From: Bacteroidales bacterium
Lineage (GTDB): Bacteria > Bacteroidota > Bacteroidia > Bacteroidales > P3
Length of the DNA stretch: 64,000 nucleotides
Reading direction: 5' to 3'
Assembly (NCBI GenBank): GCA_017633985.1
Contig: JAGBOF010000003.1
Location: forward strand, 33,130 to 97,129
In this document: one piece after another, positions 26,926 through 36,217 of the stretch
Layout: every line of letters starts with the position of its first letter
How positions within the stretch are numbered: the stretch's first letter is position 1
The notes under the pieces: model-generated
Database searches by the model: none
The model's input: the letters and a program-made list of their open reading frames with translations, nothing else
What the model was told of the DNA's origin: nothing
Program-made: the position numbers and the translations under genes

Positions 26926-28833
26926 ATGAAAAAATTATTGATATTAACAATAACATTATGTGCATTGACCGCTATAACTTATGCACAAAATCAAAAAACA
27001 TCCAAAATTATAGAAAAGGCATCGCAGTTTATTTCACAAAACAAAGAAGACAAAGCTATAAATACGCTTACAGAAGGTATAAAATCATATCCCGATCAGG
27101 CAGATTTGTATATCTTTTTAGGAGAAATATATTTCCACAAAAAGGATTACGACAACAGTATACAATATTATAATAAGGGGCTGGCAATTGACAGAAACAG
27201 CGATTTGAATGCTTATTACCGTTTGGGACAAATGCAAAAACAAACGGGTGATTATGCCTCTGCACGCCGTAATTTCCAATATTTTATTGACAATGCAACC
27301 AAACCGCAATACAAATCAAGAGTCAATGACAGTAAATATAATATTGAATGTCTTGATTTCATCACAGAGCAGACTCTTTCGCCCAAAGAATTCAATCCCG
27401 TCAATCTCGGAGAAAATATAAATGACAAAGAATATCAGTATCTGCCGACTTTAATGCTTGATAACACGCTTTATTTCACCGAAAGGAAAGATAATAAAGA
27501 GGACTTTTACTTTGCATCGGTTAATAACACAAATGATTTTGCCTTAATGTGGAATAAAAAACAGAAACTGCCTCCGCCTTTGAATACCGATGCCAATGAG
27601 GGTGCCGCAAGTATATCTCCCGACGGCAGATATCTGTATTTTGCAAAATGTAACACAAAAGACGGTTACGGTTCGTGTGATATTTACCGCAGTAAGCGGG
27701 AAGGAAACAGTTGGGGTGAGCCCGAAAACCTCGGAGCGAATGTTAATTCCAAGGATTGGGATTCCCAACCGAGTATTGCATCGGACGGAAGAACTCTTTT
27801 CTTTGCTTCATCGCGTGAGGGTGGATACGGCAAAAGCGATATATGGTATTCATATCTTAAAGACGACGGCACATGGACTAAAGCAAAGAACTGCGGTAGC
27901 GTTATCAATACGGGCGGCAACGAAATGACGCCTTACATCCATCCTTCCAACACTACGCTTTACTTTTCGTCAGACTCGCTTATCGGAATGGGTGGTGAGG
28001 ATATTTATTACTCAAAACTTGTAAACGGAAAGTTTCAAAAACCTGTCAATTTGGGTTATCCTGTAAATACTCCTGCTGATGAAACCTGTTTTATTGCTTC
28101 TGCAAACGGTCTGTTTGCAATATATTCCCGCAAAAACGATAACGGTGATTTTGATTTGTATGCCTTTGGACTTGAGAAATTATTACAACCCGTTAAAGTC
28201 ATAACATTAAAGGGTAAAATCGTATATGACGACGGCAAAAACGGAAACGAATCCGTTTTATCAATAAAAAACCTGCGTACCAATAGGCTTGTTACTTCTA
28301 CAGTTTCGGATAAACAGACTGATATGTATCTTTTGGCACTGCCCGTAGGGGAAGATTACGCAATGAGTGTCACTTGCAACGGTTATTTGCTATACAGTGA
28401 GAATTTTTCCCTGCAAGATGACAACACCATACAACAAGAAAGTTCAACAATAAACAAAAACATTGAACTTAAAGCGATAAAGGAAGGCAGCAGTGTAGTA
28501 CTGAAAAATATTTTCTTTGCAACCGATTCCTTTGAACTTATGGAAGAAAGCAATGCGGAGCTTAACAGTCTTTTAAAATTATTGAAAGACAATCCGCAGA
28601 TTACAATTGAGATATCAGGATTCACCGATAATGTCGGCAAAGACGAATATAATCTTACTCTTTCCCAAAAACGTGCCGACAGTGTTAAGCTTTGGTTGAT
28701 TGAAAAGGGAATTGACAGCGGCAGATTGCAATCCAAGGGATACGGAAAGCAGAATCCTATTGCCGATAACTCAACGGAAGAAGGCAGAAAACAAAACCGC
28801 CGAACGGAATTTAAGATTTTGAAAAGCAAATAA
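26926..28833 (+). CDS. PorE-like envelope protein: TPR, PD40 propeller, OmpA peptidoglycan-binding domain
   Basis: 635 residues with a signal peptide (MKKLLILTITLCALTAITYAQ). Domains in order: TPR repeats (about 25-150; ADLYIFLGEIYFHKKDYDNSIQYY within), WD40-like PD40 repeats (about 170-420; ISPDGRYLYFA, IASDGRTLFFASSREGGYGKSDIW, LYFSSDSLIGMGGEDIYYS), a small carboxypeptidase-regulatory-like beta domain (about 425-500) and an OmpA C-terminal domain (about 515-635; NIFFATDSFEL, ISGFTDNVGKDEYNLTLSQKRA, NRRTEFKI). This is the architecture of PorE, a Porphyromonas gingivalis T9SS component that binds peptidoglycan. PorE is a lipoprotein, but no lipobox is visible here. A T9SS role is plausible given the cargo genes nearby, but related OmpA proteins of unknown role share the layout. 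TATCTTTG at 26878-26885 is a likely -7 box. Confidence 0.85.
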   Translation: MKKLLILTITLCALTAITYAQNQKTSKIIEKASQFISQNKEDKAINTLTEGIKSYPDQADLYIFLGEIYFHKKDYDNSIQYYNKGLAIDRNSDLNAYYRLGQMQKQTGDYASARRNFQYFIDNATKPQYKSRVNDSKYNIECLDFITEQTLSPKEFNPVNLGENINDKEYQYLPTLMLDNTLYFTERKDNKEDFYFASVNNTNDFALMWNKKQKLPPPLNTDANEGAASISPDGRYLYFAKCNTKDGYGSCDIYRSKREGNSWGEPENLGANVNSKDWDSQPSIASDGRTLFFASSREGGYGKSDIWYSYLKDDGTWTKAKNCGSVINTGGNEMTPYIHPSNTTLYFSSDSLIGMGGEDIYYSKLVNGKFQKPVNLGYPVNTPADETCFIASANGLFAIYSRKNDNGDFDLYAFGLEKLLQPVKVITLKGKIVYDDGKNGNESVLSIKNLRTNRLVTSTVSDKQTDMYLLALPVGEDYAMSVTCNGYLLYSENFSLQDDNTIQQESSTINKNIELKAIKEGSSVVLKNIFFATDSFELMEESNAELNSLLKLLKDNPQITIEISGFTDNVGKDEYNLTLSQKRADSVKLWLIEKGIDSGRLQSKGYGKQNPIADNSTEEGRKQNRRTEFKILKSK

Positions 28834-28859
28834 TCAACAAAAATATCATAATAAATAAA

Positions 28860-29813
28860 ATGACAGAAAGAATCATAGATTTAAAAGACATAGATCAGAG
28901 GGAATTTTTCGGAGTCAATGAAAAAAACCTTTCTTTCATTGAAACGCTGTTTGACAGACTTGTAATATCCGTACGAAGTGATACTTTGAAAGTCAAAGGC
29001 GATGAAAAAGAAACCGAAAACTTTATAAAATTTTTCTCCCGTCTGAAAACAATATACAGAAAAATCCCAAACATAAACGGACAGCTGATAATGGCGGCGT
29101 TTAACGATGAAAAAATCGAAAAAGAAAGCGACGCCGAAGTTTTGGTCTACGGGGCAAACGGACAAAGTATCAAAGCCCGCACGAAAAACCAACAAAAGAT
29201 GACCGAGGAAATAGAAAAGAAAGATATGATATTTGCAATAGGTCCTGCGGGAAGCGGAAAAACTTATACGGCTGTTGCATTGGCGGTAAAATATCTTAAA
29301 GAAAAACGTGTCAAACGCATAATCCTTACACGGCCTGCGGTGGAAGCGGGAGAGAATCTGGGTTTTTTACCAGGAGGACTGAAAGATAAATTAGACCCTT
29401 ATCTGCAACCTTTGTACGATGCACTGCGAGATATGCTTTCCCAAAGTAAACTTGATTACTTAATAGAAAACCATACGATAGAAATAGCACCTTTGGCATT
29501 TATGAGGGGACGTACGCTTGAGAATTCATTTGCTATTTTGGACGAAGCACAAAATGCAACAAAATCTCAATTGAAAATGTTCCTAACCCGCATGGGTAAT
29601 TGGTCTAAATTCATTATTACGGGCGATCCTACGCAGGTAGATTTGCCTGCAAAGCAATCTTCCGGACTTATGCCTACGCTTAATCTGCTGAAAAACATAA
29701 AAGGTTTGTCGGTAATTACACTTAACGATAAGGACATTATAAGAAATCCGCTTGTAACTAAAATTGTCAATGCTTTTGATAAGGAAGAAAACAAAGAAAA
29801 GCCTTCTGAATGA
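28860..29813 (+). CDS. phoH: PhoH family ATPase
   Basis: 317 residues. An N-terminal region (about 1-110, containing LFDRLVISVRSDTLKVKGDE) precedes the PhoH P-loop domain: Walker A IGPAGSGKT, PAVEAGENLGFLPGGLKDKLDPY, PLAFMRGRTLENSFAILDEAQN (Walker B) and TGDPTQVDLP. This is the usual PhoH-like ATPase, a cytoplasmic protein thought to act as an RNA helicase or in RNA and ribosome metabolism; the exact activity is debated. It starts 26 bases after the OmpA-type gene and is followed by a terminator. Confidence 0.93.
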   Translation: MTERIIDLKDIDQREFFGVNEKNLSFIETLFDRLVISVRSDTLKVKGDEKETENFIKFFSRLKTIYRKIPNINGQLIMAAFNDEKIEKESDAEVLVYGANGQSIKARTKNQQKMTEEIEKKDMIFAIGPAGSGKTYTAVALAVKYLKEKRVKRIILTRPAVEAGENLGFLPGGLKDKLDPYLQPLYDALRDMLSQSKLDYLIENHTIEIAPLAFMRGRTLENSFAILDEAQNATKSQLKMFLTRMGNWSKFIITGDPTQVDLPAKQSSGLMPTLNLLKNIKGLSVITLNDKDIIRNPLVTKIVNAFDKEENKEKPSE

Positions 29814-29850
29814 AATATAACTTAATCACAGTGAACGGATAAAACGAATA

Positions 29851-29888
29851 AGCATCCTCAATAGAACCTCAAGGATGCTTTTTTTATT
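29851..29888 (+). terminator. Rho-independent terminator after phoH
   Basis: AGCATCCT (29851-29858) pairs with AGGATGCT (29872-29879), followed by TTTTTTTATT. It lies 38 bases after the phoH stop. Confidence 0.85.
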
Positions 29889-30039
29889 TCATGAAAAAAT
29901 GTTTAACCAATACCGATTGCAAAAGTACAATCATAATTTCATATACACAATAACTTTTCAGACGAAATTGATTTTTTGACGGATGAAGTTTTTGTTTCTG
30001 CGGATGAAATTGATTTTAACTTTTCTTATTTTCCGCCTT

Positions 30040-30816
30040 TCAGGCTTGAGAATGCATTTGAACCCAGAAAAGAAACTCATCGGCACGTTCCCTTGCCACC
30101 AAAACCTCATCTTCCGCAACATCCGGAGTAAGGGAAATCTTTAAACGTCCCCTGAAAAACTTTTCTATATTGCGTATGCTGCTGCTGTTGGCAATAACAC
30201 TTCTGTTTAATCGGTAAAAACGGTCTGCATCTATATCGTTTATTATCTTATCAAGCGAATCGGGACACACATATTTTTCACCTTTAAACGTTATAATATA
30301 ACAATACTTATCTTTGGAAAGGAAATACGCAATATCCCTTGTTTCAATTATCTTATATTTCTCACCGTAAGGAATTACAAAACGCTGTTTCTTCTTTTCA
30401 ACCGCTTGCGGCAATTGAACACCGTTTACAATCTTATCTATATCCAATAGTTTATTCTGTCTTTCCAAATGTCTGTAGAATTTAAACATCGCAGCCTTGA
30501 ATTTATCTTCCTCAATCGGTTTAAGAAGATAACCTATAGAATTCTGTTCAAAGGCTTTTATCGCATAACGTTCGTATGCCGTTGTAAAAATAATGTAGGA
30601 GTCCACTTTGATTTGTTCAAATATATCAAAACTTATCCCGTCGGACAATTGAATGTCCATAAATATCAGATCAACCTTATTATTATTCAGAAACTCCACA
30701 CCCTGCCTCACGGTAGACACACATGCCGATACTTCGGCATCAGGAAAATTCTTTTCAAGTAATTTTTTTAACAAGACTTGTGCATACAACTCGTCTTCAA
30801 CAATCAACACTTTCAT
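30040..30816 (-). CDS. LytTR family response regulator
   Basis: 258 residues. Residues 1-120 are a receiver domain with the acidic pair VEDE and the phosphorylatable Asp in VDLIFMDIQLSDG, followed by TTAYERYAIKAF and YLLKPI (conserved Lys). Residues about 145-250 are a LytTR DNA-binding domain (YGEKYKIIETRDIAYFLSKD, DRFYRLNRSVIANSSSI, FFRGRLKISL). It overlaps the sensor gene by four bases (ATGA), so the pair is co-translated. LytTR regulators bind short direct repeats near target promoters; the targets are not visible here. Confidence 0.94.
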   Translation of the reverse strand: MKVLIVEDELYAQVLLKKLLEKNFPDAEVSACVSTVRQGVEFLNNNKVDLIFMDIQLSDGISFDIFEQIKVDSYIIFTTAYERYAIKAFEQNSIGYLLKPIEEDKFKAAMFKFYRHLERQNKLLDIDKIVNGVQLPQAVEKKKQRFVIPYGEKYKIIETRDIAYFLSKDKYCYIITFKGEKYVCPDSLDKIINDIDADRFYRLNRSVIANSSSIRNIEKFFRGRLKISLTPDVAEDEVLVARERADEFLFWVQMHSQA

Positions 30817-31853
30817 TTTGTAATTACCGGTATATAAACTCTAAACATTTTTTCATCTTTGACAATCTTTATATCCTTGTTACAAAGTATTAAATAACGT
30901 TCCTGAAGGTTTTTAAGCCCTATTCCGGTACTTGCTGCAGGTGATTTAACTGATTTAGGATTCACATTATTCGAAACACATATCATACCGTCATCCTGCG
31001 AAGCTATCTTTATAAACAATGGTTCCTTTTCGGAAAAAAGATTGTGCTTTACGGCATTCTCTACCAATAATTGAAACGTCAAAAGCGGCAATTTATTATG
31101 TTTCATTTCGTTTTTTATCTCACAATCGAATCTTATCGCACCGTTAAAACGCGTGTTAAGTATGTCTATATAATCATTTATAAACAATAATTCTTCTTCC
31201 ACCGAATTCAGATCATCATCGCTTTTCTCCAAAATATAACGGCATACACTCGCCAAACGGTTTGTATAACCAGCTATGACATTAGGTTGTTCTATATAGA
31301 CCATTCCGCCGAGAATGTTCAGACTGTTAAACAAGAAATGGGGATTTAACTGATTTTTCAATTGTATATAACGGATTCTTTGCTGCTCTTGTTCCGCCCG
31401 TTTTCTCATTTCGTACTGATAAACCATCTCCGTAATAAACAAACTCAATATCAACTGTACGGTATTGCTTAATATGGATTTGCTGTGTATCAATCCCGTT
31501 ACTGCATATTGATATAACGAAACCGTACGTCCCAAAACAAAATAATCCCAAACGTAAAGCAACATATTAAAGACGACAAACAGTACTATCAACTCAATAA
31601 AAAAACGCAGTATAAGCACATTCCGCAGTTTGCCTTTATTGAAATACGCCACACTTATTATGTTTATAGTCGCTATAATGGAGTACATAATAAAATTGAA
31701 CACCACATAAACCGTATCAATAACGTAATCCTTGGTCGTATCAAAGATTATCATATCCATAGGCAAGAAAGCAAGAAAACTCGCAACGAAAACTATGAAA
31801 TAATATCTCAAAAATTTAAATACTTTTTTAGAATCCATCTGCTCTGACTGCAT
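30813..31853 (-). CDS. LytS/YehU-type sensor histidine kinase
   Basis: 346 residues (an ATG at 31838 is an alternative start). Four predicted membrane helices fill residues 10-150 (YYFIVFVASFLAFLPMDMII, YVVFNFIMYSIIATINIISV, FIELIVLFVVFNMLLYVWDY, ILSNTVQLILSLFITEMVY). The cytoplasmic part has the His-kinase motif LKNQLNPHFLFNSLNILGG with the phospho-acceptor His, and the ATPase N-box LLVENAVKHN with a later STGIGLKNLQERY. There is no distinct extracellular sensor domain, so the stimulus is likely sensed in the membrane. It pairs with the overlapping LytTR regulator. Confidence 0.93.
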   Translation of the reverse strand: MQSEQMDSKKVFKFLRYYFIVFVASFLAFLPMDMIIFDTTKDYVIDTVYVVFNFIMYSIIATINIISVAYFNKGKLRNVLILRFFIELIVLFVVFNMLLYVWDYFVLGRTVSLYQYAVTGLIHSKSILSNTVQLILSLFITEMVYQYEMRKRAEQEQQRIRYIQLKNQLNPHFLFNSLNILGGMVYIEQPNVIAGYTNRLASVCRYILEKSDDDLNSVEEELLFINDYIDILNTRFNGAIRFDCEIKNEMKHNKLPLLTFQLLVENAVKHNLFSEKEPLFIKIASQDDGMICVSNNVNPKSVKSPAASTGIGLKNLQERYLILCNKDIKIVKDEKMFRVYIPVITK

Positions 31854-31884
31854 TTTTTTAATCCGTTATATCACCTTACTTTTT

Positions 31885-31970
31885 CAAGACGCCGTTAAAA
31901 TTTTTTAATACGCCGTTTTAATTTATTAATCAGTCTGATTAATTTATTAAAACGCCTTATTATTTTCGCC
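31885..31970. repeat. Intergenic repeat family A, copy 6
   Basis: Modules AAGACGCCGTTAAAATTTTTTAATACGCCGTTTTAA and TTATTAATCAGTCTGATTAATTTATTAAAACGCCTTATTATT. The right half is an imperfect inverted repeat centred on ATTAATCAGTCTGATTAAT. It lies just past the stop of rarA. Confidence 0.8.
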
Positions 31971-31986
31971 TTTTGTAACTACCTCA

Positions 31987-33264
31987 TTAATAATTGTATA
32001 TTCCGCTCCATTTTTGGCGCAAATCAGCACGTATTTTATTCTCTTTTTCGTTGTCCGAAGGGTTGTAAAAAATCTTTCCCTGCAACTGATCGGGCAGAAA
32101 CTGCTGTTGAACGAAATTGCCTGCATAATCATGTGCATATTTGTAGTTATCTCCGTAACCCAATTGCTTCATCAGCTTGGTAGGAGCGTTGCGTATATGC
32201 ATGGGAACGGGTAAATCTCCGCTGTTTTTCACTTCCGCCAAAGCGGAATCGATAGCCATATAAGAAGCATTCGATTTCTTGGACGTAGCCAGATATACCG
32301 CAGTTTGGGAAAGTATTATGCGGCATTCGGGATAACCTATTTTGTTTACGGCATCAAAACATGTGTTAGCCAAAAGCAATGCGTTCGGATTGGCATTGCC
32401 TATATCTTCGCTGGCCAGTATAAGCATTCTTCTTGCAATAAACAACGGGTCTTCGCCGCTGTCAATCATACGCGCCAACCAATATACGGCGGCATTAGGA
32501 TCGCTTCCCCGCATACTTTTAATGAATGCCGATATGATGTCATAATGGTTTTCTCCTTTTTTGTCATACATTGACAGGTTCTGTTGTATAATCTTTGAAA
32601 CTGCTTCGTTGGTTATGTCTATTACAACCGATTGTTGCGCTCCGCCGGAAAGGAACTGTGAACATACGACTTCGATTGCGTTCAATAACTTGCGGGCATC
32701 TCCGCCGGAAATACGCATCAATGCCTCGGTTTGACGGATATTGACGGTGCATCTTTCGGTCTTTTCTATGTAATCTTTCGCTTTGTTTATAAGAACAGCC
32801 AAATCATCTTTTTCCAAAGGTTTAAGAACATACACTTGACACCTCGAAAGCAAAGGAGATATTACCTCAAAAGACGGATTCTCGGTTGTAGCACCTATAA
32901 GAGTCACAATACCTTTTTCAACTGCGCCTAAAAGCGAATCTTGCTGTGATTTGGAAAAACGGTGTATCTCATCAATAAACAAAATACAGTTACCGCCGTG
33001 TTGTTTGGCTTTATCCACCACATCACGTACGTCTTTAACGCCTGAATTTATAGCACTTAAAGAATAAAACGGCATCAAAAGAGTATTGGCTATAATATTA
33101 GCCAGCGTAGTCTTGCCCACACCCGGAGGTCCCCACAATATCATTGAAGGAATAACACCTTTGTCTATTGCATTTCTCAATATTGCCCCTTTGCTTACCA
33201 AATGTTTCTGTCCGATATACTCATCAAGCATTTGGGGTCTTAATATCTCTGCCAGCGGTCTCAT
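31987..33264 (-). CDS. rarA: Replication-associated recombination protein A (RarA/MgsA AAA+ ATPase)
   Basis: 425 residues, the normal length. N-terminal RPQMLDEYIGQKHLV, Walker A WGPPGVGKTTLAN, Walker B CILFIDEIHRFSKSQQD, sensor motif IGATTENPSFEVISPLLSRC with arginine finger, ISGGDARKLLNAIE, and the family-specific C-terminal tetramerisation region (IKSMRGSDPNAAVYWLARMI, ASEDIGNANPNAL). RarA is a clamp-loader-like ATPase acting at stalled replication forks. A minus-strand TATCTTTG box (33303-33310) lies 40 bases upstream. Single gene, with repeat A6 immediately behind it. Confidence 0.96.
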   Translation of the reverse strand: MRPLAEILRPQMLDEYIGQKHLVSKGAILRNAIDKGVIPSMILWGPPGVGKTTLANIIANTLLMPFYSLSAINSGVKDVRDVVDKAKQHGGNCILFIDEIHRFSKSQQDSLLGAVEKGIVTLIGATTENPSFEVISPLLSRCQVYVLKPLEKDDLAVLINKAKDYIEKTERCTVNIRQTEALMRISGGDARKLLNAIEVVCSQFLSGGAQQSVVIDITNEAVSKIIQQNLSMYDKKGENHYDIISAFIKSMRGSDPNAAVYWLARMIDSGEDPLFIARRMLILASEDIGNANPNALLLANTCFDAVNKIGYPECRIILSQTAVYLATSKKSNASYMAIDSALAEVKNSGDLPVPMHIRNAPTKLMKQLGYGDNYKYAHDYAGNFVQQQFLPDQLQGKIFYNPSDNEKENKIRADLRQKWSGIYNY

Positions 33265-33338
33265 ATCAGTATATTGTTTCGCATTGAATGTTAATACGAT
33301 TGCAAAGATACGAAAGTTTTACCGAAAGAAAGAAGTAT

Positions 33339-33962
33339 TTACAGCTTAAAAACTACGGTACCACATGCATCTTCGGTTATTTCATCTTCGGCAAGCTTTC
33401 TCACAACCGTCAATCCGCCTTTGTTACCTATAACAAAATTGCAAGGTTCATCGTTTTGGTGGACCAGATTCTCCAAGAAACATGGATGATGCAAATAAAA
33501 CGAACGGCAAATAAAGGTATCGCCCTTTTTAATCTTGGATTTTTCGGAGTAGAGCACCTTAAACTTGCTGTCAGATAAGTATTCCAAACGTACAAGCCGC
33601 CCGGGATTCCATTGCAACTCTATTCTGTCACCCCGTTGCAAGTCTTCGATGTTCAAAGGTTTGGTAAAAACTATCTGTGATGAGCGGACGGCATCGCTTT
33701 GACAGTAATCGCTGACGAATGTTTCAAAATCAGGGTAACCGACAAGCATGGCAAGGATGTCAAGCGTGTGTTCCCTTACGGAATGATAGCCGTCAATGTA
33801 TCCCCATATACGTTTAAGGGTCGAAACAGAGATACTCTCGTTCAGTCTTCCGCTTATAACTCCGGCGAGATAAATAAAATCCGAAGAAGTAGCAACCCTA
33901 TGGTCAATAGATTGCTCTACGCTGTAGCATAGTAATAATATATTTTGATTAGTATCGGACAT
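33339..33962 (-). CDS. Putative regulatory protein with N-terminal helical DNA-binding-like domain, unknown family
   Basis: 207 residues without signal peptide or membrane helix. Residues 1-90 are helical (FIYLAGVISGRLNESISVSTLKRIWGYIDG, VREHTLDILAMLVGYPDFETF) in a pattern resembling a compact helix-turn-helix arrangement. Residues about 105-207 are beta-rich (RGDRIELQWNPGRLVRLEYL, FKVLYSEKSKIKKGD, GNKGGLTVVRKL). From memory, similar proteins occur near Ser/Thr kinase genes in Bacteroidales. Here it lies 180 bases downstream of such a kinase on the same strand. The function is not established. Confidence 0.65.
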   Translation of the reverse strand: MSDTNQNILLLCYSVEQSIDHRVATSSDFIYLAGVISGRLNESISVSTLKRIWGYIDGYHSVREHTLDILAMLVGYPDFETFVSDYCQSDAVRSSQIVFTKPLNIEDLQRGDRIELQWNPGRLVRLEYLSDSKFKVLYSEKSKIKKGDTFICRSFYLHHPCFLENLVHQNDEPCNFVIGNKGGLTVVRKLAEDEITEDACGTVVFKL

Positions 33963-34141
33963 ATATTCTTTTTGTTTGAAATCAATTTATAAAGTTCCGT
34001 TAATTTTTTGACATTACCTTTACTTTGGTAAATACCGCTTTGGTTCTTTTTAACAGTATATAATTTAACTTTCTTAACATCACTTTTTTACTTAACATGT
34101 TCACACCTTATAACAAAAACATAACACCTTATACATTTATA

Positions 34142-35917
34142 TTATAATATGGGTTGGATGTTAAACTGTGAGAAATTGCTGTCTTTCCTATAGAGTTCAA
34201 CGGATTGCGCAGGCACTAAAAGTATCACTCTCTTTGCCGCAGTGTTTGTTCCTTCTGTCAGATTCACTCCCGTAAGCGGCGGCGTAGTTGCACGTATTAC
34301 CAAAGTATCAAGCTTATCCATATTGGCAAATGCGCTCTCCCCTATCATTTTTACACGACTGCCTATTTCCAAGTAGTTGCAATTGTAAGCAAAACGAAAT
34401 GCATATCCAAGTATTTGCTCAACACTTTCAGGCAATACCAGTTTTTCTATTCCCGAAGCATAAAAAGCACCCGTCCCTATCGTATGAAGACTTTTAGGAA
34501 ATACGACTTCCTTCAAACTATACGTATGGGCAAGGAATCCGGCAGGGATAACCTCTAACGTATCAGGGAAATACACGCACTCAAGTGCCGATGAAGCATC
34601 TTCAAACAATCTTTCACACAGTTGTTTGGCACTGTTATTAATTACAACAGAGGTAAGATTGGGACAATTGAAGAAATACTCTATGGAATCCTGCTTATTA
34701 ACGGGCTGCAATTGCTCGGAAAGTATCTTAACACACGAAACACCACTCGCACAAAAGGCATGATGACCTATATACCGGAGATTGAGCGGCAAAGTTACGG
34801 TATCAATCAAATTAAAACATGCCGTAAAGGCATTAGACCCTATGGTGTGCAACGTTTCAGGCAGTTTGACATATTCAAGCTGTGTGTTATAATAAAAAGC
34901 ATTGTTTGCAATCTCCCGTACAGGGAACTTACGCAGACGGTATCTTACATAATCGGGAATAATCAGCCGTCCGCTGACTTTTTGATCGGAAAGAACAACA
35001 GCTTTTGAGTCTTTAATTCTCATCTTCAGCACTTGTGTAGAAGAAACTCGAACTTCGAATGGTTTGGAATTATAATTTACCTGACTGTTGATTGCAAAAA
35101 ACAAGGCAGTCAGCAATAGCACAGTAGCTAAAACAGGCAAAATCAATCTTTTAGGCGAAAACATTGCCTTATATACCGCATCTGCATTGGGGTAACGGTC
35201 ATCCCTTCGGTTTTTAGTGCAACGCCGCACTACTCTTGCATATTTTTTAGGGAAGATTTGCCCCAAAACCCTGCCGAAAGAATATATATCACTGCGGCAA
35301 TCCAACATTCCGCCTTCCAATTGCTCGGGAGAAGCATAGTAACGTGTGAATGCAGGTTCTTTGAATACCGCATAATTGTCGGCATCCGATAATCCGAAGT
35401 CTATAATCTTAACGTTATGACCGTTACGGGTGATAAGAATATTGGACGGCTTCAAATCACGGTGAACAACCTGCATATTATGAAAGTAGGTCATAGCCTT
35501 AAGCAACTGTTTTACGACCCTGCGTCTGTCGGACAATGAAGGATTTTGTTTTAGATAGTCTTCCAGATTGTATCCGTCCGCATAATCCATCACAATACAC
35601 AATCCTACGCCATCAACTTCTTCAATACCATAACCTTGTATGATATTAGGATGGTTCATTGCGATAAGGATTTCAAATTCTTTGTAAAGCAGGTTTTGAT
35701 ATGTGCTTTTATCGGCAAACTCTTGCTTAAGACCTTTGAGAATGAAGTATTTGCCGTAGCGGATTGCCTTTATAATGCGGTTATATCCGTTGGAGGCTAT
35801 CTCTTCAATGAATTCAAATTCATTGGATATAGTATAAGCCGACGCATCCTGCTCTAGAATCCGCCCCGAAGAGTCTATAATATTTTTTTTGTTCATTTCC
35901 TCCATTCTCTCTGTCAC
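34142..35917 (-). CDS. Transmembrane Ser/Thr protein kinase with BspA-like leucine-rich repeats
   Basis: 591 residues (ATGs at 35905 and 35896 are alternative starts). Residues about 30-255 are a eukaryotic-type kinase: Lys61 in FILKGLK, Glu80, the catalytic loop VHRDLKPSNIL (152-154 HRD), metal loop DFG at 173-175, and activation-end YYASPEQLEG. The glycine-rich loop is weak (EEIASNGYNRIIKA). One membrane helix follows (LILPVLATVLLLTALFFAI, about 259-277), then about 300 residues with LRR_5/BspA-type repeats (NNAFYYNTQLEYVKLPETL, IGSNAFTACFNL, VVFPKSLHTIGTGAFYASG). The topology would be cytoplasmic kinase and periplasmic repeats, like a receptor kinase. The ligand and targets are unknown. 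Confidence 0.9.
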   Translation of the reverse strand: MTERMEEMNKKNIIDSSGRILEQDASAYTISNEFEFIEEIASNGYNRIIKAIRYGKYFILKGLKQEFADKSTYQNLLYKEFEILIAMNHPNIIQGYGIEEVDGVGLCIVMDYADGYNLEDYLKQNPSLSDRRRVVKQLLKAMTYFHNMQVVHRDLKPSNILITRNGHNVKIIDFGLSDADNYAVFKEPAFTRYYASPEQLEGGMLDCRSDIYSFGRVLGQIFPKKYARVVRRCTKNRRDDRYPNADAVYKAMFSPKRLILPVLATVLLLTALFFAINSQVNYNSKPFEVRVSSTQVLKMRIKDSKAVVLSDQKVSGRLIIPDYVRYRLRKFPVREIANNAFYYNTQLEYVKLPETLHTIGSNAFTACFNLIDTVTLPLNLRYIGHHAFCASGVSCVKILSEQLQPVNKQDSIEYFFNCPNLTSVVINNSAKQLCERLFEDASSALECVYFPDTLEVIPAGFLAHTYSLKEVVFPKSLHTIGTGAFYASGIEKLVLPESVEQILGYAFRFAYNCNYLEIGSRVKMIGESAFANMDKLDTLVIRATTPPLTGVNLTEGTNTAAKRVILLVPAQSVELYRKDSNFSQFNIQPIL

Positions 35918-35972
35918 ATTAGTTATTTAATATTCAACCTTTTTGAAGCGCTGCATAAACTGCATAAAATAA

Positions 35973-36031
35973 TCTCGCTGATTAATAAATTTTCATCGCT
36001 GATTAGTAAATTTTTATCGCTGATTAATTTC
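35973..36031. repeat. 21-bp direct-repeat array (family A module), copy 7
   Basis: Nearly three copies of TCGCTGATTA(A/G)TAAATTTT(C/T)A, with CGCTG at 35976, 35997 and 36018, exactly 21 bp apart. The same module occurs singly in copies A4 and A10 and as four units at 41548-41620. It occupies the 300-bp gap between the kinase and the RsmI-like gene; nothing else is recognisable in that gap. Confidence 0.85.
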
Positions 36032-36217
36032 AGCATATCGCATAACTTTTTTCTGTCTTTGCTTTTCATTCTATTTTTACCGAAATCTACCTCTGTAAAA
36101 TCAAATATTCTTACAATGTTATTACGCTTCCTTCAATTATTGTCCTGTATTCTTACAATTTTGCCGAACCTTCGGGAATTTTCATCAAATGATACATCTT
36201 TTTAGTTGATAAATCAA

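Noticed and set aside
30813..31853. LytS/LytTR pair as a possible controller of the protease operon
   Set aside because: No paired direct repeats typical of a LytTR site were seen upstream of 54559, so a link cannot be supported.
35973..36031. Regular 21-bp repeats that could suggest a small CRISPR array
   Set aside because: The units are contiguous with no unique spacers and no cas gene is near; the same holds for 41545-41640 and the 22-bp units of family B.
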